64,000 bases of DNA from Robertmurraya dakarensis (GTDB lineage: Bacteria; Bacillota; Bacilli; Bacillales; Cytobacillaceae): positions 514,946 to 578,945 of the forward strand of contig NZ_LT707408.1 of assembly GCF_900156875.1 (NCBI RefSeq). The letters are read 5' to 3'. This document shows, piece by piece, positions 36,487 to 43,808 of this stretch. The position numbers and the translations under genes are program-made. Within the stretch, counting starts at the first letter, position 1. Every line of letters starts with the position of its first letter. Below the pieces are notes generated by a model. It saw only the letters and a list, made by a program, of their open reading frames with translations, searched no databases and was not told where the DNA came from.

Positions 36487-37249
36487 GCGGAAAAAGAAGA
36501 AACATCATGAGGAAGAAGTAGGAGAAGCATGGCTGTTGCCTTATGCTGATATATTGACTTTATTACTGGCTCTTTTTATCGTTTTGTTCTCGATGAGTTC
36601 AATAGATGCTGCGAAATTTGCAGCGATGTCGGCAGCCTTTAGTGAAAATCTTTCAGGAGGGACGGGAATTTTGAACTTTCCTAGTCCGACACAAGAAAAT
36701 GGGGAATTATCTCCAGATGAACAAGAAAAGCGAGAAAAAGAGGAAAATGAGGTTAATGATCAAGTGGCGGCTGAAAAAGTAGAGAAGCTAGAACTTCAAA
36801 CTATCCAACAGAAAGTAAACACTTATATACAAACAGAGAATCTTGGCGACATGTTAGAAACATCCTTGACTGATGAAGGGCTGTTATTGACGATTCGCGA
36901 TAATGTGCTGTTTGCATCAGGAAGTGCCGATGTGAGGCCGCAAGATCTGCAAGTAGCAAATGAAATATCGGAACTGCTTGTTATGGACCCGCCAAGAAAT
37001 ATTATTATTAGCGGGCATACTGATAATGTTCCGATTAGCAATCCAAGGTTTGAATCAAACTGGGAGCTAAGTGTGATGAGAGCGATCAATTTCATGAAAA
37101 TTATTTTAAAAAATGAAAACTTAGACCCAAGTTGGTTTAGTGCCAAGGGTTTCGGTGAATTTGAGCCAATAGCATCCAATGATTCAGAAGAAGGAAGAAG
37201 TAAAAATCGACGTGTTGAAGTTTTGATACTGCCAAGAAGTTCAAACTAA
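36479..37249 (+). CDS. motB: Flagellar motor stator protein MotB
   Basis: A 256-residue stator anchor. A basic N-terminus (SRRKKKKHHEEE) precedes a single membrane helix with the ion-binding aspartate at residue 24 (LLPYADILTLLLALFIVLF). The OmpA-like peptidoglycan-binding domain is at residues about 130-250 (ISGHTDNVPISNPRF, GFGEFEPIASN). The valine in LFIVLF resembles proton-type MotB and not sodium-type MotS, an inference from known stator comparisons. The second phased repeat array begins nine bases after the stop. Confidence 0.96.
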   Translation: MSRRKKKKHHEEEVGEAWLLPYADILTLLLALFIVLFSMSSIDAAKFAAMSAAFSENLSGGTGILNFPSPTQENGELSPDEQEKREKEENEVNDQVAAEKVEKLELQTIQQKVNTYIQTENLGDMLETSLTDEGLLLTIRDNVLFASGSADVRPQDLQVANEISELLVMDPPRNIIISGHTDNVPISNPRFESNWELSVMRAINFMKIILKNENLDPSWFSAKGFGEFEPIASNDSEEGRSKNRRVEVLILPRSSN

Positions 37250-37257
37250 AAATGGAG

Positions 37258-37371
37258 TTACGGATAAAGTGAGTAAAGTTAAGGAAATAATTGCATTTTT
37301 ACGGATATAGTTTAAAAAGTTACGGATAAAACCAATTTCTTACGGAAATAGTCCAAAAAGTTACGGATATC
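37258..37371. repeat. Six-unit phased repeat array (TTACGGATA type)
   Basis: Units begin at 37258, 37279, 37299, 37320, 37340 and 37361, again at intervals of 21, 20, 21, 20 and 21 bases. Odd units follow TTACGGATATAGTNNAAAAG and end in AAAG. Even units (20 bases) begin TTACGGATA and differ in their second half, so the higher-order repeat is 41 bases in three copies. The array lies between the motB stop and a hairpin at 37402. The core TTACGGATATA resembles TGACCGATATA of the array at 1969. Function is unknown. Confidence 0.9.
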
Positions 37372-37401
37372 CCAAGCTGTCTGCTGACAACACAGATTTT
37401 C

Positions 37402-37430
37402 ACAAGCCGGCCCTATAGGGTTGGCTTTAT
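37402..37430 (+). terminator. Hairpin terminator of the motAB transcript
   Basis: AAGCCGGCCCTATAGGG and TTGGCTT form a compact stem, AAGCC-GGCCCTA pairing back on itself, followed by TATTTA. Confidence 0.7.
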
Positions 37431-37473
37431 TTAGAATATTGAGTCCAATAGTTTTCTAAAATCCTTCATTTCT

Positions 37474-37490
37474 TGGCACAGCATTTGCAT
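37474..37490 (+). promoter_or_regulatory. Sigma-54 (SigL) promoter for rocA
   Basis: TTGGCACAGCATTTGCATA contains a perfect -24 TGGCAC and a -12 TTGCAT at the correct spacing, 50 bases upstream of rocA. In B. subtilis the roc operons depend on SigL and the activator RocR. No RocR gene lies in this window. Confidence 0.88.
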
Positions 37491-37539
37491 ATGTATTAAG
37501 GGAGTGATCAACAAAAAGAAATGCTAGGGGGATGAAGTA

Positions 37540-39087
37540 ATGGTACAACCATATCAGCATGAGCCATTTACAAATTTTAAGGTTGAAGAAAACCGTCAAG
37601 CGTTTTTAGAGGGAGTTAAAACGGTAGAAGGTTATTTAGGCCAGGATTATCCTTTAGTAATTGGCGGAAAGCGTGTTTCAACAGAAGATAAAATTGTATC
37701 AACGAATCCTTCCAATAAAGTAGAAGTGGTGGGCCGTGTTTCGAAAGCGAATAAAGAACTTGCAGAAGTAGCTATGCAAGCAGCTGTAGAAGCGTTTAAA
37801 ACATGGAGAAAAACAAAACCAGAGGTTCGTGCAGATGTATTATTTAAAGCAGCAGCGATTGTTCGCCGCCGCAAGCATGAATTTTCTGCATTATTAATGA
37901 AAGAAGCAGGAAAACCTTGGAATGAGGCTGATGCAGATACAGCAGAAGCGATTGATTTCATGGAATTCTACGCACGACAAATGTTAAGAATAAAAGACGG
38001 TGTGAGAGTAGAGAGCCGTCCTAACGAATATAACCGTTATGATTACATTCCGCTTGGAGTGGGTGTGGTCATATCGCCATGGAACTTTGCTTTTGCTATT
38101 ATGGCTGGTACAACGGTAGCGGCAATTGTATCAGGAAACCCCGTACTATTAAAACCAGCTTCAACGACGCCTATTGTTGCTGCGAAGTTTGTGGAAGTAA
38201 TGGAGGAAGCAGGTCTGCCTAAAGGTGTTCTGAATTTCGTTCCAGGAAGCGGTGCGGAAGTTGGAGATTACCTGGTGGACCATAAGGATACACGCTTTAT
38301 TTCATTCACTGGTTCTCGGGATGTAGGTTTGCGTATATTCGAACGTGCTGCAAAATTAAATAAAGGTCAAATTTGGCTGAAGCGTGTCATTGCTGAAATG
38401 GGTGGAAAAGACACTATTGTTGTTGATAAAGAAGCTGATTTAGAGTTAGCCGCTCAATCCATAGTTTCATCAGCTTTTGGATTCTCAGGACAAAAATGTT
38501 CTGCGTGTTCACGTGCTGTAATATTAGAAGACGTATATGACCAAGTATTAAACCGTGTGGTAGAATTAACGAAAGAGTTAACGGTAGGGGACCCTGCTGA
38601 TCAAAGTAATTTCATGGGTCCGGTTATCGACCAAAATGCGTTTGACAAAATTATGAGCTATATTGAAATCGGAAAGCAAGAAGGAAAGCTCATGGCAGGA
38701 GGAACTGGTGACAATTCAAAAGGATTCTTCATTCAGCCAACCGTATTTGCTGACCTGGATTCAGAAGCGCGCATCATGCAGGAAGAAATATTTGGTCCGG
38801 TGGTTGGTTTTACAAAAGCGAAAGACTTTGACCATGCAATCGAAATTGCAAACAACACAGAATATGGTTTAACAGGTGCTGTTATCACAAAAAATCGTGA
38901 GAATATGGAAAAGGCGCGAGAAGACTTCCATGTTGGCAACCTTTACTTTAACCGCGGCTGTACAGGTGCGATTGTAGGTTATCAGCCATTTGGCGGATTT
39001 AACATGTCCGGAACTGACTCGAAAGCAGGTGGACCTGATTACCTGCTGCTGCACATGCAAGCAAAAACAACTTCAGAAATGTTTTAA
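37540..39087 (+). CDS. rocA: 1-pyrroline-5-carboxylate dehydrogenase
   Basis: A 515-residue aldehyde dehydrogenase, the same length as B. subtilis RocA, converting P5C/glutamate semialdehyde to glutamate with NAD+. The NAD-binding region shows [16 protein letters not shown], the general base lies in IAEMGGKD, and the catalytic cysteine in [25 protein letters not shown] precedes the ATG. Together with rocD it carries out the last steps of arginine/ornithine use as a nitrogen source. A strong terminator separates it from rocD. Confidence 0.95.
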   Translation: MVQPYQHEPFTNFKVEENRQAFLEGVKTVEGYLGQDYPLVIGGKRVSTEDKIVSTNPSNKVEVVGRVSKANKELAEVAMQAAVEAFKTWRKTKPEVRADVLFKAAAIVRRRKHEFSALLMKEAGKPWNEADADTAEAIDFMEFYARQMLRIKDGVRVESRPNEYNRYDYIPLGVGVVISPWNFAFAIMAGTTVAAIVSGNPVLLKPASTTPIVAAKFVEVMEEAGLPKGVLNFVPGSGAEVGDYLVDHKDTRFISFTGSRDVGLRIFERAAKLNKGQIWLKRVIAEMGGKDTIVVDKEADLELAAQSIVSSAFGFSGQKCSACSRAVILEDVYDQVLNRVVELTKELTVGDPADQSNFMGPVIDQNAFDKIMSYIEIGKQEGKLMAGGTGDNSKGFFIQPTVFADLDSEARIMQEEIFGPVVGFTKAKDFDHAIEIANNTEYGLTGAVITKNRENMEKAREDFHVGNLYFNRGCTGAIVGYQPFGGFNMSGTDSKAGGPDYLLLHMQAKTTSEMF

Positions 39088-39128
39088 TCAGGAGAGGTTG
39101 ATAAATCATATCAATAAATAAGAAGGTA

Positions 39129-39172
39129 ATGGGTTTCCGGTTGAGGATGTTGCTCCTTCGGAAACCCATTTC
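39129..39172 (+). terminator. Strong terminator between rocA and rocD
   Basis: ATGGGTTTCCG and CGGAAACCCAT form an 11-base-pair stem around a 19-base loop, followed by TTCT. It implies separate or attenuated expression of rocD. Confidence 0.8.
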
Positions 39173-39230
39173 TATAATATGATGATTTACAGAATTAGAT
39201 GGTAATATTTTGATGGGAGGAAATGAGAGT

Positions 39231-40433
39231 ATGGTAGAAGGAAAGGTTGATTCTCAATCATTAATAGCACAAACGGAAAAGTATGGTGCTCATAATTATC
39301 ACCCGCTGCCTATAGTCATCTCAAAAGCAGAGGGAGTTTGGGTTGAAGATCCTGAAGGCAATAAATATATGGATATGTTAAGTGCATATTCAGCAGTAAA
39401 CCAAGGGCATCGCCATCCTAAAATTATTAAAGCATTGAAAGAGCAAGCGGATCGTGTGACATTAACTTCGCGTGCATTCCACAATGACCAGCTTGGGCCT
39501 TGGTATGAAATGATGTGCGAATTGACTAAGAAAGAAATGGTTCTTCCTATGAATACAGGTGCAGAAGCAGTTGAAACCGCTATCAAAGCAGCGCGCCGCT
39601 GGGCCTATGATGTAAAAGGTGTGAAGGAGAACCAAGCTGAAATCATTGCATGCATTGGAAATTTTCATGGTCGTACAATGGGAGCTGTCTCACTTTCTTC
39701 GGATGAAGAATATAAGCGCGGATTTGGTCCGATGCTGCCAGGAATCAAACTTATCCCTTATGGTGATTTAGAAGCATTGAAAAATGCCATATCAGAAAAT
39801 ACAGCAGCTTTTTTGATTGAACCAATTCAAGGTGAAGCTGGTATTATTATTCCTCCTGATGGTTATTTAAAGAATGCTTATGAAGAATGCAAGAAACAGA
39901 ATGTCCTTTTTATTGCTGACGAAATTCAAGCTGGACTAGCTCGCACTGGTAAAATGTTTGCGTGTGAATGGGAAGATGTAAATCCGGATATGTACATTTT
40001 AGGGAAAGCGCTAGGAGGAGGGGTATTCCCAATTTCTTGTGTTGTTGCTGATAAAGATATCCTTGGTGTATTTAACCCGGGTTCACATGGGTCAACTTTT
40101 GGTGGTAATCCCATGGCCTGTGCCGTTTCTATAGCGGCTATAAACGTTATTGTTAAAGAAAAACTGGCTGAGCGATCTCTAGAGCTAGGTCAATATTTTC
40201 TCAATAAATTAAAAAAAATGAAAAATCCTGCCATTAAAGCAATACGCGGCCGGGGCTTATTCATTGGAGTCGAGCTGACAGAACCAGCACGAAAATATTG
40301 TGAAGCATTAAAAAAAGAAGGTCTGCTATGCAAAGAAACACATGAGACAGTTATTCGGTTTGCGCCCCCACTAGTGATTTCCCAAGAAGAATTAGACTGG
40401 GCAATCGAGCGCATTAAAAAGGTCTTAAACTAA
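39231..40433 (+). CDS. rocD: Ornithine aminotransferase
   Basis: A 400-residue class III aminotransferase forming glutamate semialdehyde from ornithine and 2-oxoglutarate. The PLP-binding lysine is in [26 protein letters not shown] supplies the cofactor aspartate, and [18 protein letters not shown] is typical of OAT. I chose the ATG at 39231 because TGGGAGG lies ten bases before it. The product feeds RocA. No obvious sigma-54 promoter directly precedes it. Confidence 0.95.
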   Translation: MVEGKVDSQSLIAQTEKYGAHNYHPLPIVISKAEGVWVEDPEGNKYMDMLSAYSAVNQGHRHPKIIKALKEQADRVTLTSRAFHNDQLGPWYEMMCELTKKEMVLPMNTGAEAVETAIKAARRWAYDVKGVKENQAEIIACIGNFHGRTMGAVSLSSDEEYKRGFGPMLPGIKLIPYGDLEALKNAISENTAAFLIEPIQGEAGIIIPPDGYLKNAYEECKKQNVLFIADEIQAGLARTGKMFACEWEDVNPDMYILGKALGGGVFPISCVVADKDILGVFNPGSHGSTFGGNPMACAVSIAAINVIVKEKLAERSLELGQYFLNKLKKMKNPAIKAIRGRGLFIGVELTEPARKYCEALKKEGLLCKETHETVIRFAPPLVISQEELDWAIERIKKVLN

Positions 40434-40458
40434 TGTTAGAGTTCCATTTAGAAAAAAG

Positions 40459-40492
40459 TTCCTTGGAGATAGTTATTCCAAGGAATTTTTAT
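40459..40492 (+). terminator. Terminator after rocD
   Basis: TTCCTTGGA and TCCAAGGAA form a stem around GATAGTTAT, followed by TTTTTATTTT. Confidence 0.85.
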
Positions 40493-40515
40493 TTTGGGAA
40501 TAGAAAGCGATTACA

Positions 40516-40620
40516 TTATTCTTTACTTTTTTCTGGCTTACACATCCGGTCTAAGGCGAATCCAAATAAAATGATACTGGCAATTGGAATACTGAAATTA
40601 ACAATATGGAAAAATGTCAT
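40516..40620 (-). CDS. Very small membrane protein, unknown
   Basis: A 34-residue peptide beginning MTFFHIVNFSIPIASIILFG, with one membrane helix and a basic tail (LDRMCKPEKSKE). GAAAGGATGAATAATC is a well-placed ribosome binding site. It is too short for a confident call but has the look of the small single-pass proteins common in Bacillus. It is convergent with rocD. Confidence 0.5.
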   Translation of the reverse strand: MTFFHIVNFSIPIASIILFGFALDRMCKPEKSKE

Positions 40621-41042
40621 GATTATTCATCCTTTCCATCGTAGAAATAGTATTTATATAAATTATACGATAGTTTTGATAATTTAGACAAATATATTTC
40701 ACATAATATTCAAAATTACATATTGACATAAAAAAATAGTTTCTTCTTGTTCTGATGACTCCATCATAGAATTGTTTTGACCATTTTGTTGCTGCATTAC
40801 TTTAAAAACATGATTCTTTAGGAATGAAAAGATTAAATAATCATAAAATTATGATAAATGAAGAGAGCTGATGGATATGAAAGAAAAACGTTAATTTCTG
40901 CTGAAAAACAAAGAATTTTCTATGTTTCTCTTTTGAATAAAAAGAACTATACTTTAATAAATTCTATATAAAGAACAAAATAAATCTTATATGAAACGAA
41001 AATAGAAACAAATGCCCACTTTATGAGAAGAAGGTGATTCAA
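40621..41042. other. 422-base AT-rich intergenic region with two AAAGAAC sites
   Basis: I see no gene here. Two direct copies of AAAGAAC (40941-40947 and 40970-40976) lie 29 bases apart, 67-102 bases upstream of the zinc-ribbon gene. Their complement, GTTCTTT, fits the SinR operator core GTTCTYT known from B. subtilis, and a SinR homolog is encoded 1 kb away. This is suggestive only. Confidence 0.35.
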
Positions 41043-41246
41043 ATGTATCGGAAAAACTGTCAAAACTGCAACAGACCATCCTACAGTAGTTCAGAGTTTG
41101 GTGAATGGATTTGTCCAGTATGCGGAAAAGATTTAACCACTTACCCATTTTTTGATGCTATTACATTTGAACGACTCCAAGTGAAATCAAAATTCAATCA
41201 TAAAAAGATAGAAAACTATGAAAAAAAGTTCCTATTTTTTTATTAA
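41043..41246 (+). CDS. Small zinc-ribbon-like protein, unknown
   Basis: A 67-residue protein with two CxxC pairs, CQNCNRPS and CPVCGKDL, spaced as in a zinc ribbon, followed by a basic, aromatic tail. AGAAGGTGATTCAA precedes the ATG at 41043. I do not recognise a family. Its position next to sinI and downstream of possible SinR sites makes a role in the same regulon possible but unproven. Confidence 0.6.
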   Translation: MYRKNCQNCNRPSYSSSEFGEWICPVCGKDLTTYPFFDAITFERLQVKSKFNHKKIENYEKKFLFFY

Positions 41247-41495
41247 GGACCATAGTACCAGAATATAGAAAAACTTAAAAGATACTTTCCGACAAAAAGC
41301 GGTAAAGGGAAATCGTAGTATGCTGTACCTGATGCATTTAGATTATTGTATGGTGAAGAGGGTATGTAGAATTTTGGAGACGGTTGTAGAAATAAAATAG
41401 TAAAAAAACAATTACATATGACAAATACTAACATTTTTATATGTTTAGAAGAGTTAAACTGAATTTGGGAAGAAATAATTTAATTATGGACGATG

Positions 41496-41576
41496 TAAGG
41501 GCAAACCTATTGAAAGGTAGGGACGCAAAGTCTCGGGTCTAAGGTAATCCTTTTGTACTATGATGGCTGGGCTGCA
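41496..41576 (+). ncRNA. c-di-GMP-I riboswitch (GEMM-I)
   Basis: The conserved blocks are in order: AAGGGCAAACC, a hairpin CCTATT-GAAA-GGTAGG capped by a GNRA tetraloop, GGACGCAAAG, CGGGTCTAAGG, then the 3' domain TATGATGGCTGGGCTGC. This is the GEMM-I pattern. The G in the GGGC block corresponding to the ligand-contacting G of the Vibrio Vc2 aptamer is retained, which favours c-di-GMP over cGAMP. It lies about 20 bases upstream of the ribosome binding site of the sinI-like gene. No terminator hairpin intervenes, so translational control is the likelier mechanism. Confidence 0.93.
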
Positions 41577-41609
41577 ATAATCCGTTCCGTTTATTTAGGG
41601 GGAAAGTAT

Positions 41610-41753
41610 GTGATTGAGACAAGAGAGATTATCTCTGGATTAGACATTGAATGGATAAAATTAATCTTGGAAGCTAAGAAAATAGGACTAGAGAAGGAAG
41701 ATATACGAGAGTATATAGAGAAAAACCGTACAAACAACCGTGCTAGCATGTGA
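41610..41753 (+). CDS. sinI: SinI-like antirepressor
   Basis: A 47-residue protein starting at a GTG (41610), with GGGGGAAAG at 41598-41606 upstream; an ATG two bases earlier runs straight into TGA. The core LDIEWIKLILEAKKIGLEKE and DIREYIEKNR matches the SinI/SinR dimerisation helix-hook (B. subtilis SinI has LDQEWVELMVEAKEANIS). SinI binds SinR and blocks its DNA binding, releasing biofilm matrix genes. Here it is preceded by a c-di-GMP riboswitch and is convergent with sinR, unlike the tandem sinIR operon of B. subtilis. Confidence 0.88.
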   Translation: MIETREIISGLDIEWIKLILEAKKIGLEKEDIREYIEKNRTNNRASM

Positions 41754-41782
41754 AATAAATGAATTAGTTAGTAGAACGCTTC

Positions 41783-41808
41783 AATATTCGCTGAACAAAG
41801 CGAATATT
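41783..41808 (+). terminator. Hairpin after sinI
   Basis: AATATTCGCT and AGCGAATATT form a perfect ten-base-pair stem around GAACAA, 30 bases after the sinI stop, with a short T-rich tail. Confidence 0.65.
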
Positions 41809-41940
41809 TCCAAACCTCCAATTCTGATTAACCTCTAAATCTAATATTCTATAATCCCAGTGGCGGGATAATAAAAACATCTTTTAATGCTCAGTTCCTT
41901 TCATCTGAATTGGTGATGCGTCCAAAAAAAGATATTCAAA

Positions 41941-41976
41941 AATAAAACCTGTTTCCTTTATTGAACAGGTTTTATT
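41941..41976. terminator. Terminator after sinR
   Basis: AATAAAACCTGTT and AACAGGTTTTATT form a perfect 13-base-pair stem just past the sinR stop, T-rich on both strands. Confidence 0.88.
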
Positions 41977-41979
41977 TAC

Positions 41980-42303
41980 TTATTTGTTTTGATTTATTCT
42001 CCATTTGTTAAACTCAAGGTACTCTCGGAACTGCTCTTTTGAAACTCCAGATTCCATTGCTTCTTTTACAATCTTTAACCATTCAGAGTCAAGCTCATTA
42101 TCATCGAGATGTTCATGAATCAAGCTATCTACTGGGACATGCAAGACTGCTGCGATTTTTTCAAGAAACTGAATCGAAGGGTTACTCTGTAAATTTCTCT
42201 CGAGGGAGCTCAAATACGATTTTGCTACTCCGGCTTGTTCCGCGAGTTCTGAAAGCGACATCTTTTTTTCCATGCGGAGTTTTTTTACGCGATCACCTAT
42301 CAT
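41980..42303 (-). CDS. sinR: SinR family master regulator of biofilm formation
   Basis: A 107-residue two-domain regulator. The N-terminal Cro/C1-type helix-turn-helix (SLSELAEQAGVAKSYLSSLE) and NPSIQFLEKIAAVLHVPVDSL are almost the same as in B. subtilis SinR. The C-terminal Sin domain (LDSEWLKIVKEAMESGVSKE and QFREYLEFNKW) pairs with SinI. SinR represses matrix operons and favours motility. The linker is a few residues shorter than in B. subtilis. It has its own upstream region and terminator, so its dose is set independently of sinI. Confidence 0.94.
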   Translation of the reverse strand: MIGDRVKKLRMEKKMSLSELAEQAGVAKSYLSSLERNLQSNPSIQFLEKIAAVLHVPVDSLIHEHLDDNELDSEWLKIVKEAMESGVSKEQFREYLEFNKWRINQNK

Positions 42304-42519
42304 TCAAGTCTCACACACCTTATCATCTGTATAAAGCTATAATATCAGATTTTTGTAAGCAGTTCCATACTAAGAACTTATATGCAATACTTTTTTATTT
42401 TATAATAACTTTTTTATATATAGAAAAGGCAGCTGCTAAAATCGTTAATACAATAAAATATTTTCAATGTCGTTTTAAAAGTATTAAAATGAACTTAGCT
42501 ACTTTAGGAGGGGTAAAAC

Positions 42520-43290
42520 ATGATTGTTCTGAAATCACCAAGGGAAATAGAGAAAATGAAGAAAGCAGGAGAACTGCTGGCTTCTGTTCATAAAGAAATT
42601 GCGAAAATGATTACCCCGGGCATTACCACCTGGGAAATTGAAGAGTTTGTGGACAGTTATTTAAAGCAGCATGGAGCAACTCCTGAGCAAAAAGGCTATA
42701 AAGGTTATAAGTATGCAACTTGTGCAAGCGTGAATGATGAAATTTGCCATGGTTTCCCACGAAAGGAACCCCTTAAACAAGGTGATATTGTCACGATTGA
42801 TATGGTTGTTAACCTCGATGGAGCTTTGGCAGATTCAGCTTGGAGTTATCCTGTGGGAACTGTTACGGAGGAAACTTCAAGACTGTTAGATGTAACCAAA
42901 GAGGCTCTATATAAGGGAATAGAACAAGCAAAGGTTGGAAATCGTATTGGTGATATTGGATACGCAATCCAAACCTATGTAGAAGAGGAAGGCTTCTCAG
43001 TTGTACGCGACTTCATTGGTCATGGTATAGGAGCTTCCATTCATGAAAAACCTGACGTGCCTCATTACGGACTTCCGGGAAAAGGACCAAGAATTAAAGA
43101 AGGTATGGTCTTCACAATTGAACCAATGGTGAATGTAGGAGCTTACCAAAAGAAAATGGATTCAAACGGATGGACAGCTCGAACGGTAGACGGTAAATAT
43201 TCAGCTCAGTACGAGCATACGATTGCTATAACAAAAGAAGGACCCATTATTTTAACAAGCCAAGAAGATAATGAAAGACAGTCGGTGTAA
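42520..43290 (+). CDS. map: Methionine aminopeptidase, type I (YflG/MapB-like)
   Basis: A 256-residue type I methionine aminopeptidase removing the initiator methionine. Metal ligands are visible in VTIDMVVNLDGALADSAWS (two Asp), FIGHGIGASIHEKP (His), FTIEPMV (Glu) and QYEHTIAIT (Glu). The length and sequence resemble the B. subtilis YflG paralog more than the ribosomal-cluster Map, and yfl/yfk-type genes follow. TAGGAGGGGTAAAAC precedes the ATG. A terminator stem overlaps the last codons. Confidence 0.93.
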   Translation: MIVLKSPREIEKMKKAGELLASVHKEIAKMITPGITTWEIEEFVDSYLKQHGATPEQKGYKGYKYATCASVNDEICHGFPRKEPLKQGDIVTIDMVVNLDGALADSAWSYPVGTVTEETSRLLDVTKEALYKGIEQAKVGNRIGDIGYAIQTYVEEEGFSVVRDFIGHGIGASIHEKPDVPHYGLPGKGPRIKEGMVFTIEPMVNVGAYQKKMDSNGWTARTVDGKYSAQYEHTIAITKEGPIILTSQEDNERQSV

Positions 43291-43303
43291 TCGACTGTCT
43301 CAT
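43277..43303 (+). terminator. Terminator overlapping the map stop codon
   Basis: GACAGTCG and CGACTGTC form a perfect stem whose loop contains the stop codon, followed by TCATTT. Confidence 0.7.
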
Positions 43304-43362
43304 TTAATGAGTAATTGTAATTCAATGAAACATGCCGCTAGCTTTGAAATGATGATAAATGA

Positions 43363-43590
43363 TTAAGATTGCTTTCTTAGGTTCCCAAGTTCTTCAGCTA
43401 GCGCCTGCATTTCATTTGGACTGAAAGAGTTTTTCTTCATGACAAGATCGTAAATTTCTTTTAACTCCTCGTACATTTCTTCGTCAAAATGAGAAGGTTT
43501 GATTGCCCCTAAGTTCAATACTTTTAACTTTTCCTTGATTTTTTCTATCATGTATTCAACATTTTCAACAGATTTTACAGATAAGTTCAT
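43363..43590 (-). CDS. yfkK: UPF0435/DUF1128 family protein YfkK
   Basis: A 75-residue helical protein with the UPF0435 signature ([20 protein letters not shown] and LAEELGNLR). B. subtilis YfkK is about 71 residues and lies beside yfkJ, as its relative does here. Function is unknown. AAGGAATGAAAAA precedes the ATG. It is convergent with map. Confidence 0.88.
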   Translation of the reverse strand: MNLSVKSVENVEYMIEKIKEKLKVLNLGAIKPSHFDEEMYEELKEIYDLVMKKNSFSPNEMQALAEELGNLRKQS

Positions 43591-43698
43591 TTTTTCATTC
43601 CTTTCCTAGATCAATAGAATTCATTGCTCTACTCTTACTATATGTTCTGCATTTCATTTAAATATATCATCTTTATCGTTAACATTAAATAGTACAAA

Positions 43699-43727
43699 AA
43701 AAATCCAGCCTCTAGGAAGCTGGATTT
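43699..43727 (-). terminator. Terminator of the AGCS symporter gene
   Basis: AAATCCAGC and GCTGGATTT form a stem; on the minus strand a run of eight T follows. Confidence 0.85.
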
Positions 43728-43808
43728 TCTCGAAAAAATAACTCTGTCTTAGCGTATGTGAAAAATCCCATGCGTGGGAAAACTGTCATAAATAGGTTAC
43801 ACTTTGTT

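Noticed and set aside
40433-40687. 84-codon plus-strand reading after rocD
   Set aside because: It spans the rocD terminator, lacks a ribosome binding site and is antisense to a better supported 34-codon gene.
41400-41495. Spo0A box or clear sigma-A promoter before the sinI riboswitch
   Set aside because: GACAAA at 41420 is only a partial 0A-box match, and no -35/-10 pair with good spacing stands out.
42039-42593. 184-codon plus-strand reading across sinR and the map start
   Set aside because: It is antisense to the clear SinR gene and overlaps map in another frame.
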